This document shows, piece by piece, positions 32,110 to 43,533 of a stretch of DNA of 64,000 nucleotides. This stretch comes from Neurospora crassa OR74A (Eukaryota > Ascomycota > Sordariomycetes > Sordariales > Sordariaceae). Within the stretch, counting starts at the first letter, position 1. Each line of letters begins with the position of its first letter. Made by a program: the position numbers and the translations under genes. The notes below the pieces were generated by a model. The model saw only the letters and a list, made by a program, of their open reading frames with translations. It was not told where the DNA came from and made no database searches. Location: assembly GCF_000182925.2 (NCBI RefSeq), contig NC_026507.1, positions 1,860,001 to 1,924,000 on the forward strand, given 5' to 3'.

Positions 32110-32807
32110 TTATCGGGTCCTGTCGAACCAGCCGCTCGAACCAGCAATGGCGACAGACTGGTCCATCACCCATTCGCCGACGCCGAGATACTTGTCAACC
32201 CATTTTCCAACCTCCTTGTTTTCGCCAGCGACCTTGTCAGTTTTGAAACTATGATCACCAAGTGTCAGTCTTTTGCTCGAGAATGTCACCCGGAGGTATG
32301 GACGGATCGGCGGGTTCGGGTTCGAAACAGGGGGCGAGGCCTCGCAAGGGCGGTGTCCGCAGGGCAGGGAGCGCATCGGAAGCAACTCACGTCAGACCGG
32401 TCGATCGCTTCATTCCAGCGAGGAATGCCGAAACTGTCAAACGCAGCGCACATCGAGTCAGTGGGCATCGAAAACAGGCCAAGAATAGGAATGACCATCG
32501 ATCAATCATCCTTCTGGAAATGGAACTTACGCAGGACAGCGTCAAAGGCATAGTGGCTCAAACGTCCGAGCTTCGACCATAAGCCTAGTGTCAGCAAATC
32601 GAGGAGCTGGGAGAAGAGATTCTTAGAACTCCGTTGAACAGCAAGCGACGACGCAGCAGCAGCGGGCGAGTGCGAAGGCAAGACAATGGAGAACAATGAC
32701 AAGATCGGAAAATCCGGAGAAGGGGCCGGGGTTCTCTGTACATTCGGACGCAGAATGAAGAACAGCAACGCTAACGACGCAAGAAACTTCGGGGTACCCA
32801 CCACCAT
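32110..32807 (-). CDS. Small protein with N-terminal hydrophobic segment, three exons, unrecognised
   Basis: Exons 32807-32531, 32433-32391 and 32248-32110 join in one frame to give 152 aa. Introns are 97 nt (GTAAGT...GACAG) and 142 nt (GTGAGT...CATAG), both with canonical donors. The N-terminus MVVGTPKFLASLALLFFILR is a signal or membrane anchor. A Pro/Ser/Ala linker is followed by a helical region (NLFSQLLDLLTLGLWSKLGR) and, after the 43-nt middle exon, a compact C-terminus (ENKEVGKWVDKYLGVGEWVM then DQSVAIAGSSGWFDRTR). The consistency of reading phase across both introns is the main support. I do not recognise the family. A pentanucleotide repeat lies about 64 bases upstream of the ATG, in the probable leader or promoter. 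Confidence 0.6.
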
Positions 32808-32870
32808 CTTGAGGAGTGGCTTTGTTGGATGCGACAGGAAAAAAAGAGGATCGAGAAGGGAGGAGACGGG

Positions 32871-32925
32871 ATGCGATGCGATGCGATGCGATGCGATGCG
32901 ATGCGATATGCGATATGCGATGCGA
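32871..32925. repeat. (GCGAT)n pentanucleotide repeat
   Basis: About 11 units of GCGAT/GATGC in tandem, the last ones interrupted by TAT (GATATGCGATATGCGATGCG). It lies upstream of the minus-strand gene starting at 32807, so it could be length-polymorphic in its promoter. Confidence 0.9.
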
Positions 32926-34135
32926 CGATCGGTTCGGAATTCGGCGCCGTCGGGTTAGGGGGTCGATGTCGATGGTGGTGGTGGTGGTGATGGTGATGAT
33001 GATGATATTCCCGGGGCGGGAGCGGTGTTGCAGGTCAGGAAGGTGTTTCGGGAGGTGCTGTGGGGAGTGAACTTGAGTGCCTGCAGCAAGGCGTCGGGCG
33101 ATGCGGTGGGCAACGTAACGGCGCGATCACAGGGAGGCGGGAAAGCGGCCTTTGAGGTACCTCTAGTGTCGCGGGTAGGAGCCGGGGCACTGCGGTCAAG
33201 GATTGTGAGTGTGGAGCGGAACTGGAAGGCTGGAAGGAGAAGAAGGGATTGTCAGGAGACAGGGTCCAGGGAGTTGGGTTCTCGAGGGATCATCTTGGCA
33301 CGATCACGTGTTGACTAACGTGACTTCTCTTGGCTGTCTGCAAGATGGCCCCACGGCAGTGGAGCCCAATGGAGCGATGATCGGGCAATGGCCGGTGCCC
33401 CCTGCCAGTCCGGCCGAATTTAGGGTTGGCTTGACCATTCCCTTTTGGGGGAAAGCGGGGCTTGGTCAGCGACCTCAGGTGGGGGGTGAGGGGCAGGGGC
33501 AGGCATAAGCTACGCGGCACCGGGCGGCCAGTGGCGGCTTGGAGAGTGTTTTCGGTGGGCTCTGGTGGGATGTCCTCCACTGCGGCGGCGGAACTATGGC
33601 GGGATGACAAGGTTGCAGCTCCCAGAGCAATGCTGCCTCCGCGAAGACGCCGACACGGGGGCGTCAAGAGCGGATGCGAAGAGGGGATCCCCAACCTTCT
33701 GTCGATGGACGTTTCGAGGGCCGCACTGCCGCTTCTGCCTTGAGGTTGAGTGGGAAGGACAGGAGTCGCCGAGAGCCAGACGGATACCAAAGTGACCAAA
33801 CGAGGGGAAGGAAGGAGACCAGTGGTGCAGGCGTGGTGTGCTAGTGGTGCGACTGGTGCCAGGCGTTTCTCTTATCAGTTTTTATCGCGCAATAGCCCGT
33901 CAAAGATTGGTTCGAGCCTGGGCGAAACGACAAAGCAGAAAAAAAAAGATCCAGGTCCATTTCCCCTCCGCGGTCTCGGTGTTGATTTTCTGATTTCTAT
34001 CCTCTCTCTTCCTCTCCCTCTCCCCAAACTTTTCCCTCAACAATTCCCCCCCTCCTTCGTTCACCCCAAGCTACAGCTTCAGATTTCGTCTTGAGATCTG
34101 AACAACCGAATCATCAGCTTCGGTTCCATTTTCAG

Positions 34136-34580
34136 GTACGTTTGACAGAAATGACAGCGATCCCCCAATCGCCTCCATTCATTCCAATTGAATTGAAAAA
34201 GTGGAAGTGCCACAAAAGCCCATGGGGAGGCGGGTCACTCTGATTCGCATCTCCTTGCTTCGTACGGGGTTCCATGTTGTGTCATCATCATTTGTCTCCC
34301 CGTCTCAGAGGAGTTTGGACTTCCAGCATGCGAGAGGCGCGGGGTAATTTGAGCTGGGACGGAAGCCTCCCCCCCCCCCCCCCCATCTCCCCCCTCTCCC
34401 TAACTTGGAATCAAATCATAAAAAGATTCAGAAAATTCCTTTCCTCCAGGAACATCTTTACCAGCCACCCTCGCATCTGTACCAGCACTGCGCTCTGTGT
34501 CTTGCAATTGTCATTCCTGCGCATTGCGCTTGCCCAGGTTGAAACTTTATTTACTGACGCTGAAGCTGTCGATCTTGCAG
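34136..34580 (+). other. Candidate 5'-UTR intron of pyruvate kinase
   Basis: GTACGT donor after TTCAG at 34136; branch-like CTGAC at 34553-34557; acceptor CTTGCAG ending at 34580, about 100 bases before the ATG. Leader introns are common in highly expressed fungal glycolytic genes. Inference only. Confidence 0.35.
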
Positions 34581-34681
34581 ATTTCCCCATACCTCAAAGA
34601 TTCGCGTCAACCCCGCGCGCTTCAATCTACACCTCGATAACACCTCCCATTCCCCTCCAACACCACACATAAACCTTCACA

Positions 34682-36553
34682 ATGGCCGCTACTGCGCTTG
34701 ACCATCTCAGCCTCGGCGGCAAGATTCAGTGGCTCGCTCAGCTTAACACTGAGTTCCAGCCCGCTCGCGAGTTCCGTCGCACTTCCATCATCTGCACCAT
34801 TGGTCCCAAGACCAACTCGGTCGAGGCCATCAACAAGCTCCGCGATGCTGGTCTCAACGTCGTTCGCATGAACTTCTCCCACGGAAGCTACGAGTATCAC
34901 CGTACGTATTCTCCCCTCTGACATTTGGTGGTGCCTTTGAAAACCCACCGATGGTGCAAGGTCCGCCAAGCTGCTGCGCGCTTAGCTTTCCAGGACCATT
35001 AGCGCCTCGCTTTGCCAAAATCCTCCTGCACAGCTTACCCGCTAACACTGAGCCACCTGCAGAGTCCGTCATTGACAATGCTCGCCAGGCTGAGAAGGTT
35101 CATCCCGGCCGCCCTATTGCCATTGCCCTTGACACCAAGGGCCCTGAGATCCGTACCGGCAACACCAAGAACGATGAGGATATTCCCATCTCCGCCGGTA
35201 CCATCCTTAACATCACCACTGATGAAAAGTACAAGGATGAGTGCACTATCGAGCACATGTAAGTTTGAATCGATCTGCTTCTGGGTATGCGCCAGTGGGG
35301 CCGATCATTGCTGACATCGTTGCAGGTACGTCGACTATGTCAACATCACCAAGGTCATTGCTCCTGGCCGTATCATCTACGTCGACGATGGTGTCCTCGC
35401 TTTCGAGGTCCTCGAGATTGTCGATGACAAGACCATCAAGGTTAAGGCCCGCAACAACGGCTACATCTCCTCCCGCAAGGGTGTCAACCTTCCCAACACC
35501 GATGTCGATCTCCCTGCTCTTTCCGAGAAGGATAAGGCCGATCTCAGGTTCGGTGTCAAGAACAAGGTCGACATGGTCTTTGCTTGTGAGTTCACCCTAG
35601 GAAGACCTTGGATACGTGGAACAAGTTGCTGACAGATGATAATAGCTTTTATCCGTCGCGGCCAGGACATCAAGGACATTCGTGAGGTCCTTGGCGAGGA
35701 TGGCAAGCAGATCCAGATCATTGCCAAGATCGAGAACAGGCAGGGTCTCAACAACTTTGCTGAGATTCTCGCCGAGACCGATGGTGTCATGGTTGCCCGT
35801 GGTGACTTGGGTATTGAGATCCCCGCCGCCGAGGTGTTCGCTGCCCAGAAGAAGATCATCGCCATGTGCAACATTGCCGGCAAGCCCGTCATCTGCGCTA
35901 CCCAGATGCTCGAGTCCATGATCAAGAACCCCAGACCCACCAGAGCCGAGATCAGCGATGTCGGTAACGCTGTTACCGATGGTGCTGACTGCGTCATGCT
36001 TTCTGGTGAGACCGCCAAGGGTGCTTACCCCACCGAGGCCGTCCGTGAGATGAGCGAGGCCGTTCTTAAGGCCGAGAACACCATCCCCTACGTCAGCCAC
36101 TTCGAGGAGCTTTGCAGCTTGGCCAAGCGCCCCGTCTCCATTGTCGAGTCCTGCGCCATGGCCTCTGTCCGCGCCTCCCTTGACCTTAACGCCGCTGCCA
36201 TTCTTGTTCTCTCCACCTCCGGCGAGTCCGCTCGTCTCATCTCCAAGTACCGCCCTGTGTGCCCCATCATCATGATCACCAGGAACGACTCTGCTTCGAG
36301 GTACGCCCACCTTTACCGTGGCGTCTACCCCTTCCTTTTCCCCGAGTCCAAGCCCGACTTTAGCAAGGTCAACTGGCAGGAGGATGTTGATCGTCGCATC
36401 AAGTGGGGTCTCAGCCACGGTATTGGCCTCAAGGTCCTCAACGAGGGCGAAACCGTTGTCGTTGTTCAGGGCTGGAAGGGTGGTATGGGTAACACCAACA
36501 CCTTCCGTATCGTTAAGGCCGATGTCAACCACCTCGGTCTTGGCCAGCCTTAA
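34682..36553 (+). CDS. ace-8: Pyruvate kinase
   Basis: Four exons: 34682-34901, 35063-35258, 35326-35585 and 35646-36553, giving 527 aa. It converts phosphoenolpyruvate and ADP to pyruvate and ATP, the last step of glycolysis, in the cytosol. Introns are 161, 67 and 60 nt with GTACGT, GTAAGT and GTGAGT donors; all junctions fall inside conserved motifs (EYH-QSVID, EHM-YVDY, FA-SFIRRG). Family marks are [57 protein letters not shown] and the PROSITE-type active-site Lys in that block, [31 protein letters not shown] and [18 protein letters not shown]. The C-terminal allosteric domain ends [16 protein letters not shown]. Strong C-ending codon bias indicates very high expression. The symbol follows my recollection that Neurospora ace-8 is pyruvate kinase. 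Confidence 0.97.
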
Positions 36554-36945
36554 ATGGCACAGGAAAAGGGGCAAGAGTCTGAAAATTAGATGAGTTGGCT
36601 TAATCACTGGTTATTTTCGTGTCATGATTATGATGGTTACAAGGCCTCGGTAAAGGCTATTGGTGTTAGGTTTTGCGGAGAAATTGCTTTTCAGGTGGAC
36701 ACATTCTTAGGTCCATTCAATAGACTTCCTATGCACGATCAGTTTCGTGTCCTCATCCCTTGTCTCAGTCTTGCGTTTGTGGTTGTGTGCGTTGACGTAT
36801 CACAGGATCACAGGGGTTGTTACCCAAACCATTCAAATTATCATACTCTAACTTAAATTAACATGAACGACACCTGTCGGTCAGCACAAAAGATGGACGG
36901 ATGCCCCGTCACCACTGCTCCCACTTACACACGGCGCCTTCATAG
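36554..36945. other. Convergent spacer
   Basis: About 390 bases of 3' flanks of pyruvate kinase and the minus-strand gene; nothing further seen. Confidence 0.4.
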
Positions 36946-38295
36946 TCATCTCCTAAACTTCTTGGCCGAACCAAACCTAGCATAACTACTACAAGCGTAA
37001 TCGGATTCCGTATCCGATGACAAGTCTCTATCCTCCTCGTCCTCGTCCCCGTCCACATCCGACGATCCTGCCGAGCTCACACTGGCCACCATGACCGATT
37101 CATCCACGACCTTCCCCGTGTCCCTCGACACATGGGCCGGCTTAAACTGGAACATGGTAGTCCCATTACCGCCAAATAACCCGGCCGCAACGGGAAGCTC
37201 CAAGCGGAAGACGGTGGCGTGGTAGGAATAGAAGGCCTGCTGGATGGACTCCTCGAATTGTAGACCGGGGACAGATTCAAGGTAGTTCCGGAACTGGTCA
37301 ATAGCCAGGACGAGTGGATCACTGGAAGGAAGGTTACGAGACGGGAAGCGTCCGGGACGCTCGATGACGTATTCCCGCGCGTCGAGTATGAGGGCCGTGA
37401 GAGAGTGCAGGGCTAAGCAAGCTTTATGGAGAGCTTCACTGGTGGATGAGGATGAGAGGCCGGGACTGGTGTTTAAGGTCGTGAGGGGCTTGTATCCGGG
37501 ACCCGGGGAAGTCCCGGAGGGGAAGAAATGCACTTCTTCGGGATTGGGACGAGACATGGAGCAGAGATACGGGACCGTGGCTTCACGGCCTCGAGCTCGG
37601 GTCATGGGAGGGTTGGTACGAAGATAGCCGGTCCAACTCTTGGGTACCTTCCATTTGGTAGTACCGACGTTGTTAGGCTTGCCCTGTCCATGTCCATGCC
37701 CCTGAGGGACGTCGACATGGAACCAGGCCCCTGAGTACTTGGGGTTGGTGACTACCTTCTCCCAAAAGGGGGAAAGGTATCCGGCACCCGCCTTGTCAGT
37801 GTCGTTCCCGATGAGCTGCATCTCGGCGAGGTCCAGCTCACTGGCAACATCGTGGAGCGCGTTGAAGAGGGTCGTTAGACCGCTTTCGACGACGAGGTTC
37901 AGGTGGCTACTTGGAGGAGGCTCGGCACGGTTACCAACATGTTGGTTGTAGCCGTAGCCGTAGGGTTCCATGCCGCCGCTGCTTTTGAACAGAGCGTTGA
38001 TGATGCAGTCGGCGTGCTCAGGCTCAATGGCGAGGTAGTTCTCGTGGTTGATGCCATCTGGGTGGACGAGGTGGAACATGGAGTAGTCGTAACCGTGGTG
38101 GGGGAGGAGGCTTTTGAGGAGGTCGTTGTGAGCGAAGGGGTGGGATGGGACTGGCGCTGGCGCTGGAACGTTGTAAAAAGTGTTGAAGCTTTGGATGGGA
38201 ACTAATTGGTGGTTACTATCGTCTTTAGTGGTCTTGGTGGCCATTTTGGGTCCGGCTTTGCCAGTGTTGCGAGCGTTCTGTTTGCGAAGGGGCAT
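36946..38295 (-). CDS. Hypothetical protein, 449 aa, unrecognised
   Basis: A single exon. The N-terminus is basic (MPLRKQNARNTGKAGPKMAT), followed by a Pro-rich linker (VPAPAPVPSHPF). A central region contains YDYSMFHLVHPDGINHENYL and SHLNLVVESGLTTLFNALHD. A middle segment WKVPKSWTGYLRTNPP is followed by ATVPYLCSMSRPNPEEVHFF, and later by ALHSLTALILDAREYVIERP. Near the end is VFRLELPVAAGLFGGNG, then an acidic tail (GDEDEEDRDLSSDTESDY) and a basic last segment. There is no signal peptide or membrane segment. The composition and even codon use support a real gene. I do not recognise the family; a nuclear or cytosolic Sordariales-restricted protein is plausible from the basic ends alone. Confidence 0.75.
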   Translation of the reverse strand: MPLRKQNARNTGKAGPKMATKTTKDDSNHQLVPIQSFNTFYNVPAPAPVPSHPFAHNDLLKSLLPHHGYDYSMFHLVHPDGINHENYLAIEPEHADCIINALFKSSGGMEPYGYGYNQHVGNRAEPPPSSHLNLVVESGLTTLFNALHDVASELDLAEMQLIGNDTDKAGAGYLSPFWEKVVTNPKYSGAWFHVDVPQGHGHGQGKPNNVGTTKWKVPKSWTGYLRTNPPMTRARGREATVPYLCSMSRPNPEEVHFFPSGTSPGPGYKPLTTLNTSPGLSSSSTSEALHKACLALHSLTALILDAREYVIERPGRFPSRNLPSSDPLVLAIDQFRNYLESVPGLQFEESIQQAFYSYHATVFRLELPVAAGLFGGNGTTMFQFKPAHVSRDTGKVVDESVMVASVSSAGSSDVDGDEDEEDRDLSSDTESDYACSSYARFGSAKKFRR

Positions 38296-39592
38296 AGTTG
38301 GTGAAATCGAGTTGTTGGCTTTCGGCTGTTAAAGTGCTGAGGGGTGGATGTATGCTTTTGAAGTTTTAGCGTGTATTGTCTATTCAAAGCATGTTGGATG
38401 ACTGGAAAGCAAGCCGTTATATAGTTCCCTAAAGGCGATGAGGCTCTATACCTACTGTCAACCTAAGAATCCAAGATAAGGATGTTTGAGCCCCGTAAAC
38501 AATGCACTTGTGATATGTAACATGTCACGGCGCGGACAGAATCGATGGGCTTTGAACCATCTCGTTGTCATTCAATGCCTTTGAATAGAGTTGTAGATGT
38601 ATCACGGCGGGAGTTGCTCTCAGCCAAAGAAACTCTCTCTGAACTGAAGCCATAGTCTTGCTATGAAACCCTTGAATGAGGTTTTGATCATGGTGTTTTC
38701 AGACCAGCGGACTGGACTGCTAGCGGACAGAGATGAATGGATGGTGAAGGAAACCCAGGCGGTGCTTTGACACAAACACAAAGAAACACTGGTTCAAGTA
38801 GCCATATTAGGATACCGAATTCTCTACGTATCAGTCAGTCGCCGCTCGTGAGATATGAAGAATGTCTTCGAATGGACTGGGACAGAGTCGAACGGAGCTT
38901 CAAGAGTGCGCGAAGAAGCTTCAGTTGGGATCCGCGCGGCCGGGGGGGAAGCTCAGAGAGGTGGATCCGCTGTTGAGCTCCCTTGGGGCCAATGGCGTCA
39001 CTGTCAGCTTGGGCTGGTGGAGCCAATACATGGGTACTTTAGGTGGGGCACATGCCACCTGCTCCCGCTCCTCCTCCCGAACTGTACATAGTGTAGTGAC
39101 CAACTTCCCTCGTGGTGCCTGATAACGGCAAGCACTTGACTGTCATCTGAGCCTCTCTTTCGTTACTCTTATCATAAGCATCATCAGATTAAAGAAGCAT
39201 CCGATCATCCCGTCCCCGCCATCGGTCTTATTCTCTAGACTTTCACTCCTCTTTCTTTCATCTTACAAGCTCATACTTTGGTGTCCGTACTGGTTCGACC
39301 GCATTGCGCTCCGCTGTCTTCGAGTCGTACCGGCCTCGTTTGCTGTTTGTGGCTATATATGTTCTGTGTATGTCCAAGTTGTCCATTCTCGCTTGTTCAT
39401 TAACTCCCTGGTACACTTCACTTGCTTCCCTCTCGATTTGTGCCCCACTGGTCCTCGTGTAAGAGTGACAATCTGGATTATAATGCCTTATCGGTACAGA
39501 CATATCCATCCACTTTCTCTGTGTGCGCAATGCCTTTACCATGTATCAGTTGCTGATGATATATATGTGTGTCTGCAGCGGCCTTCTCGCGA
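38296..39592. other. Divergent promoter region
   Basis: About 1.3 kb between divergently transcribed genes. A TGTCTGCAG acceptor-like site (ending 39577) precedes the start chosen for the next gene, so an upstream leader exon is possible. No gene is supported. Confidence 0.4.
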
Positions 39593-41770
39593 ATGAACAC
39601 GACTTATTTAATGCCCTTTAACAACATCTCCCTTCCGCGACCATCTCGACCCCGCCACGAATACAACATGTGGTCTAACCAAGCAAGCCGCTCCGTTCGG
39701 AAGTCCAGCGATTACGACTTGGAAGACCTTTCTCCTCGCCCTGACGACCCCTTTTTGAACCATGATATACCGCAAAATCGCAATCAGCCAGCGTTTCGAC
39801 GGCGAACTTCCCCACCCCCATCATCTTCAGCCTTCAGCGACAAAGCAAGCACGACTGGGTCGATATCTAAGGACAAGAAATCTCGTGTTTTGTTCGCCGG
39901 GCCGCCACCGCCCATATTCTCGACACAAATCTTGCAGCGAGAGGGTAAGGATCGTTACTCTACGCCAACGTCGCCGCTTGAATTCGGAGTGTCTTCCATC
40001 GCCCAGAATATCAACAGCGTCTTGTTCGAAAAGGGAGGTTCTACAGCGCGCAATCGGGATGAAGTCCGCTTCGAACAGGACACGTTCTGGCGCAACCTAC
40101 AGCACCGCGAACGCTTGATTCAGAAGGAATTTCAAAACATACTCGACGCCCAAGCTACAGGGCTGATGGCGAACCTCAACCCAGATGCTGCCCCAACTCC
40201 ATCATCAAGCTCGAACATCAGCGTTGCCGGAAGCACATCAACTACTCGTCGGTCACATGTTGTTTTTGAGCTACCCACCCGAACAACGGAAACCGGAGAG
40301 ATCATTCCCGTTCGTCAACCGCGCCAGAAACCCCTGAATTTGCGCGGGGCCAGAGCCGCCTTAGCCAGGACCATGGCACTCGCTGCCGACCTCAAAATTG
40401 AGGAGGAAGCAAACCTAGACTCGGCGCTCTTTTTACGGAAGAAGGCACTGTCAGAGCTGCGCAAGCTTTCAACGCAGCGGGATGCAATTGTGGGGGAATT
40501 ACGCACGTTGGAGGGCGATGACGAGGAACCGCTTGCCCGTGAGCTGCGCGAGCTTGATGAAGAGTACACCAATGTTCGCGCGGAAATAGCCGAGTTAGAG
40601 GAGCGGTTGGTGGGTTTGCGAAAGCGGAAACGCTGGCTTGATGGACGGAGGCTGGACGTCAGAAATCGTCGCGAGGCTGGCCTTAGTGGTTACAAAGGGG
40701 CCCTGAAGGAGGTGGATGACAAATTGGAGGACATGTTGATCAAACCCAGGGTGCTGCCTTTAGATATTGAGGCTGTGGTAGGGCCTGGTCAGAACGAGGG
40801 CAATCTAGAGGTGGAGCAGCAGGCCCTGGTAGGGTTGGAGTTCATGCGTCTACGACCGGAGCGACGGACCGCTGATATGGCGAAGGATTGGTGGGAGAGT
40901 GAGATTGCCCTTCTCGAGCGACGCAAAGAGGAAGTAAACAAGGAACGCTCAGCATTGGAGGAGGGTGCTGAGGTCTGGAGGGAGGTTGTCAGGTTGGTAA
41001 CAGCCTATGAGGAAGATTTGCGCAAAGAGATTGCAAAGGCCAGCCGTGTTGAGCTTGGAGGCTTCAGCAGTGATGGCGGCAAGGGCAAGGGCAAAGGAAA
41101 GGCCATTGCCGATGATCAAGCAGCAAGCCCACTCGTGTTCTATACATCACAGCTCGACAAAATCATGAAAGTCATGGGTGCGCTAGACGAAAAATTCAAC
41201 CTTGCAGAGGAGCACGGTTGGAGGTTGCTGTTATGTGCTATAGGTGCCGAGTTAGAGGCGTTCAAGCAGGCCAAAGAGATGATCCAAGACATGCTGATGG
41301 AGCAGGGGTATGAGATTGAAGATGAGAAGGAATACCAAGGGAGCAATGGCAGTACTCCGCGATTGGGAAGGTCGACGGCGACGGTCCTGCAAGACTCTAC
41401 TGGAGCTTGGTCCACCAGCCAGCGACCAACCACCGCCACCGATCATAGTGTCGATGAGGGTGACCATGGAAGCGACGATAACGCTCATACTTATGGCCGC
41501 AATCACTTGGATCTGGTGGATCTCGAGGATAACCCGCATGAAGAGCAGCGCACGGATCATGACGAGAGTGACGACAATGAAGTCCCTCCAGACTTGCTCG
41601 TCTCTAATGTCGATGACGACGATCGAGATGAACCTAGAGGGGGAGGAGGAGGAGGAGTGGGTCTCCAACGGGTTCCGCGACAAGGCCTGGAATCCAGCAA
41701 GACGACGGACAGTGAGAATGATGTACCACCAGAGTTTTTGGCGCACCATGGCGTTGACGACGTGGAATAG
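39593..41770 (+). CDS. Atg28-like coiled-coil protein (autophagy-related)
   Basis: A single exon from the first ATG, 725 aa. The N-terminus includes YDLEDLSPRPDDPFL and RVLFAGPPPPIFS, features I associate with fungal Atg28. WRNLQHRERLIQKEFQNILD and LDAQATGLMANL follow. Residues about 240-400 form a long coiled coil: LRGARAALARTMALAADLKI, LFLRKKALSELRKLSTQRD, GELRTLEGDDEEPLARELRE, KRKRWLDGRRLDVRNRREAG and LSGYKGALKEVDDKLEDML. A second helical block (about 440-590) and an acidic Asp/Glu tail complete it. In yeasts Atg28 assists selective autophagy (pexophagy) together with Atg35. The assignment rests on recalled similarity of the coiled-coil core, so an unrelated coiled-coil protein cannot be excluded. 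The start is uncertain: a second in-frame ATG (MWSNQASRS) lies 25 codons downstream. Confidence 0.55.
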   Translation: MNTTYLMPFNNISLPRPSRPRHEYNMWSNQASRSVRKSSDYDLEDLSPRPDDPFLNHDIPQNRNQPAFRRRTSPPPSSSAFSDKASTTGSISKDKKSRVLFAGPPPPIFSTQILQREGKDRYSTPTSPLEFGVSSIAQNINSVLFEKGGSTARNRDEVRFEQDTFWRNLQHRERLIQKEFQNILDAQATGLMANLNPDAAPTPSSSSNISVAGSTSTTRRSHVVFELPTRTTETGEIIPVRQPRQKPLNLRGARAALARTMALAADLKIEEEANLDSALFLRKKALSELRKLSTQRDAIVGELRTLEGDDEEPLARELRELDEEYTNVRAEIAELEERLVGLRKRKRWLDGRRLDVRNRREAGLSGYKGALKEVDDKLEDMLIKPRVLPLDIEAVVGPGQNEGNLEVEQQALVGLEFMRLRPERRTADMAKDWWESEIALLERRKEEVNKERSALEEGAEVWREVVRLVTAYEEDLRKEIAKASRVELGGFSSDGGKGKGKGKAIADDQAASPLVFYTSQLDKIMKVMGALDEKFNLAEEHGWRLLLCAIGAELEAFKQAKEMIQDMLMEQGYEIEDEKEYQGSNGSTPRLGRSTATVLQDSTGAWSTSQRPTTATDHSVDEGDHGSDDNAHTYGRNHLDLVDLEDNPHEEQRTDHDESDDNEVPPDLLVSNVDDDDRDEPRGGGGGGVGLQRVPRQGLESSKTTDSENDVPPEFLAHHGVDDVE

Positions 41771-43533
41771 TTGGCCCAACGGTTCGCAGGGCTTTCGGTT
41801 TTAATGAGGTCGTACACAAAGCCGTTTCGAGTGGCACGATGCAGTCCTTCCTTCCAGAGGTCTTGATCAAGCGTGGATGTTGGTTCTCTTGGGTTGAGCG
41901 GTCGTGCATGGCTCATCAGACATTTATCCGATACCCATATTCACTTGGATTAGTCGGTACCGTCATGTCCTACTCAAAGCTTGAGCCCGCTACTATTGTC
42001 TGGTCTGGCCTGCGAAAGTTGTCTCTTGCCTGCCCTCGAGCCCCGCGGTGAGCTACTAGCGGTTGCCAGCTCCTAGGTAGTAAGTCGAGGTTGCTTCGTT
42101 GTGTATGGTCGCCTTCCGCCACTAGGCAGATCTTTCCATTCCGGTCCTGTATGTCCCAGGCTGAGATTCGCAGCTGACATTACCTTGTCAAGCGACCTCA
42201 TTTCGATATCCTGGAGTTCTGCCTCCTCGGGCCTCCGCATGGGCCTCCGCATTCACTCCAAGCACCCAGTGCGGGGCCGCTTTCATATCTGGATCTTCCC
42301 ACAGGACAAAAAGCTCATGCGAGACGCCTCACTATCAAGCATCCGCTGGCTTCAGTCAGACTTGCAGCCTCCTAACGGAGATACAGTTTGGAAATCTTGT
42401 GACACAAAGATGGGTTATGGTCAATGTGGATCGATCTACCTTGGCAATCTCCGTTCCATTACCTGCATGGTAAGCAACGCAACTTTATCCAGACTACCAC
42501 AATTATTCAAAACATCTTTCTGACAGTTACAACAAGCGAGTACAACGCATGGCCGTATGAGTGGATGAACACAATGCGACATAAATGGACATGATTCCAA
42601 ACCAAATTTAAACCTGCTAACATACAGTGATGGGGGTTACGCCGGTGTCGGTCCAACAAGAGACATAGCAAAGGCTATTAGCCACACACACCGATTGAAA
42701 TCCACGGCGGCAAACTTGGACTGGCTAGGGGTCAACTAACAGTGCGGTCCTTCTGCATGACAAAGTAATGGCAGCTGCACAATACTTTTTAAGAAAAAGG
42801 TCTCGTTGATGAAGGCGCGGGCTGATGCGAGGGACTTCTGATACGGAGCTGGTCCAACGTGTAACCCGGCTTTGTTTGGACCAATGCCGTGCCCTTTTGC
42901 CGTGGTTAGAGACTTCCCCTTTGGTGATCTCCCCGCCCAACTTAGCAAATAGTATCTCACTGACCGTTGACGATGGTTATCAATCGTGATCTGTCGAGCC
43001 GCCTCTCGGATTGTGTGGCAGATATGCGCCGTGGTGCCCATTCAACAACAACGACCTTTGCTCCAGTTCCCCAGACTTTGTGTCCGGTACCACGTGTCAT
43101 GGACATAAAGGGCCTCCGTTTTTCCTTGCTTCAAAAGTGCCACACATTGAATTAGTCATCCTGGAACATCAGGTAGTGTCCTCATGGCGAGTCCCGATCG
43201 GCACCACTGGGTTTCCCATATCGATTGTGCAGGCAGGCTTGGGAAGCTGGATCCAAGTATTGTGTTTATCCTCTTAACACCGATAATATATGCTCGAAAC
43301 AAGCAGATCAAAAACTCACTTTCATCTAGCCAGCATCGAGACGACAGCTCCTGGGTTCAGTCAAGGGTAATACAAATCAAACATCGACTAGACTGGACCT
43401 TCTACTGCTGGCGCATTTCGGGGCAATGCATCCAAGCTGCTGCGAATGAGTGTCTAATTAGTGTATCTTCGAGACGAAGGATTTGACTCCCGCGTTCGTC
43501 GAGGAAACAGGAAAAGAATATGTCGCGGACACC
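41771..43533. other. Intergenic region
   Basis: About 1.8 kb with no supportable gene. A 140-codon plus-strand frame (42101-42523) lacks motifs. A short direct repeat (GCCTCCGCATGG twice) lies near 42231-42250. Confidence 0.4.

Larger units (their letters stand above)
32808..34681. other. Intergenic region with pyruvate kinase promoter and leader
   Basis: About 1.9 kb. It includes the pentamer repeat, a (GATGGTG)-like GT/GA run near 32970-33005, a 14-17-base C run at 34369-34385 and long CT-rich stretches (33960-34080) typical of strongly transcribed fungal promoters. No extra gene is supported. Confidence 0.5.

Noticed and set aside
33290-33799. 169-codon minus-strand frame in the pyruvate kinase upstream region
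   Set aside because: GC-rich region with many overlapping frames on both strands; no recognisable features.
42101-42523. 140-codon plus-strand frame between Atg28-like and Clr5 genes
   Set aside because: No domain or conserved-looking segment.
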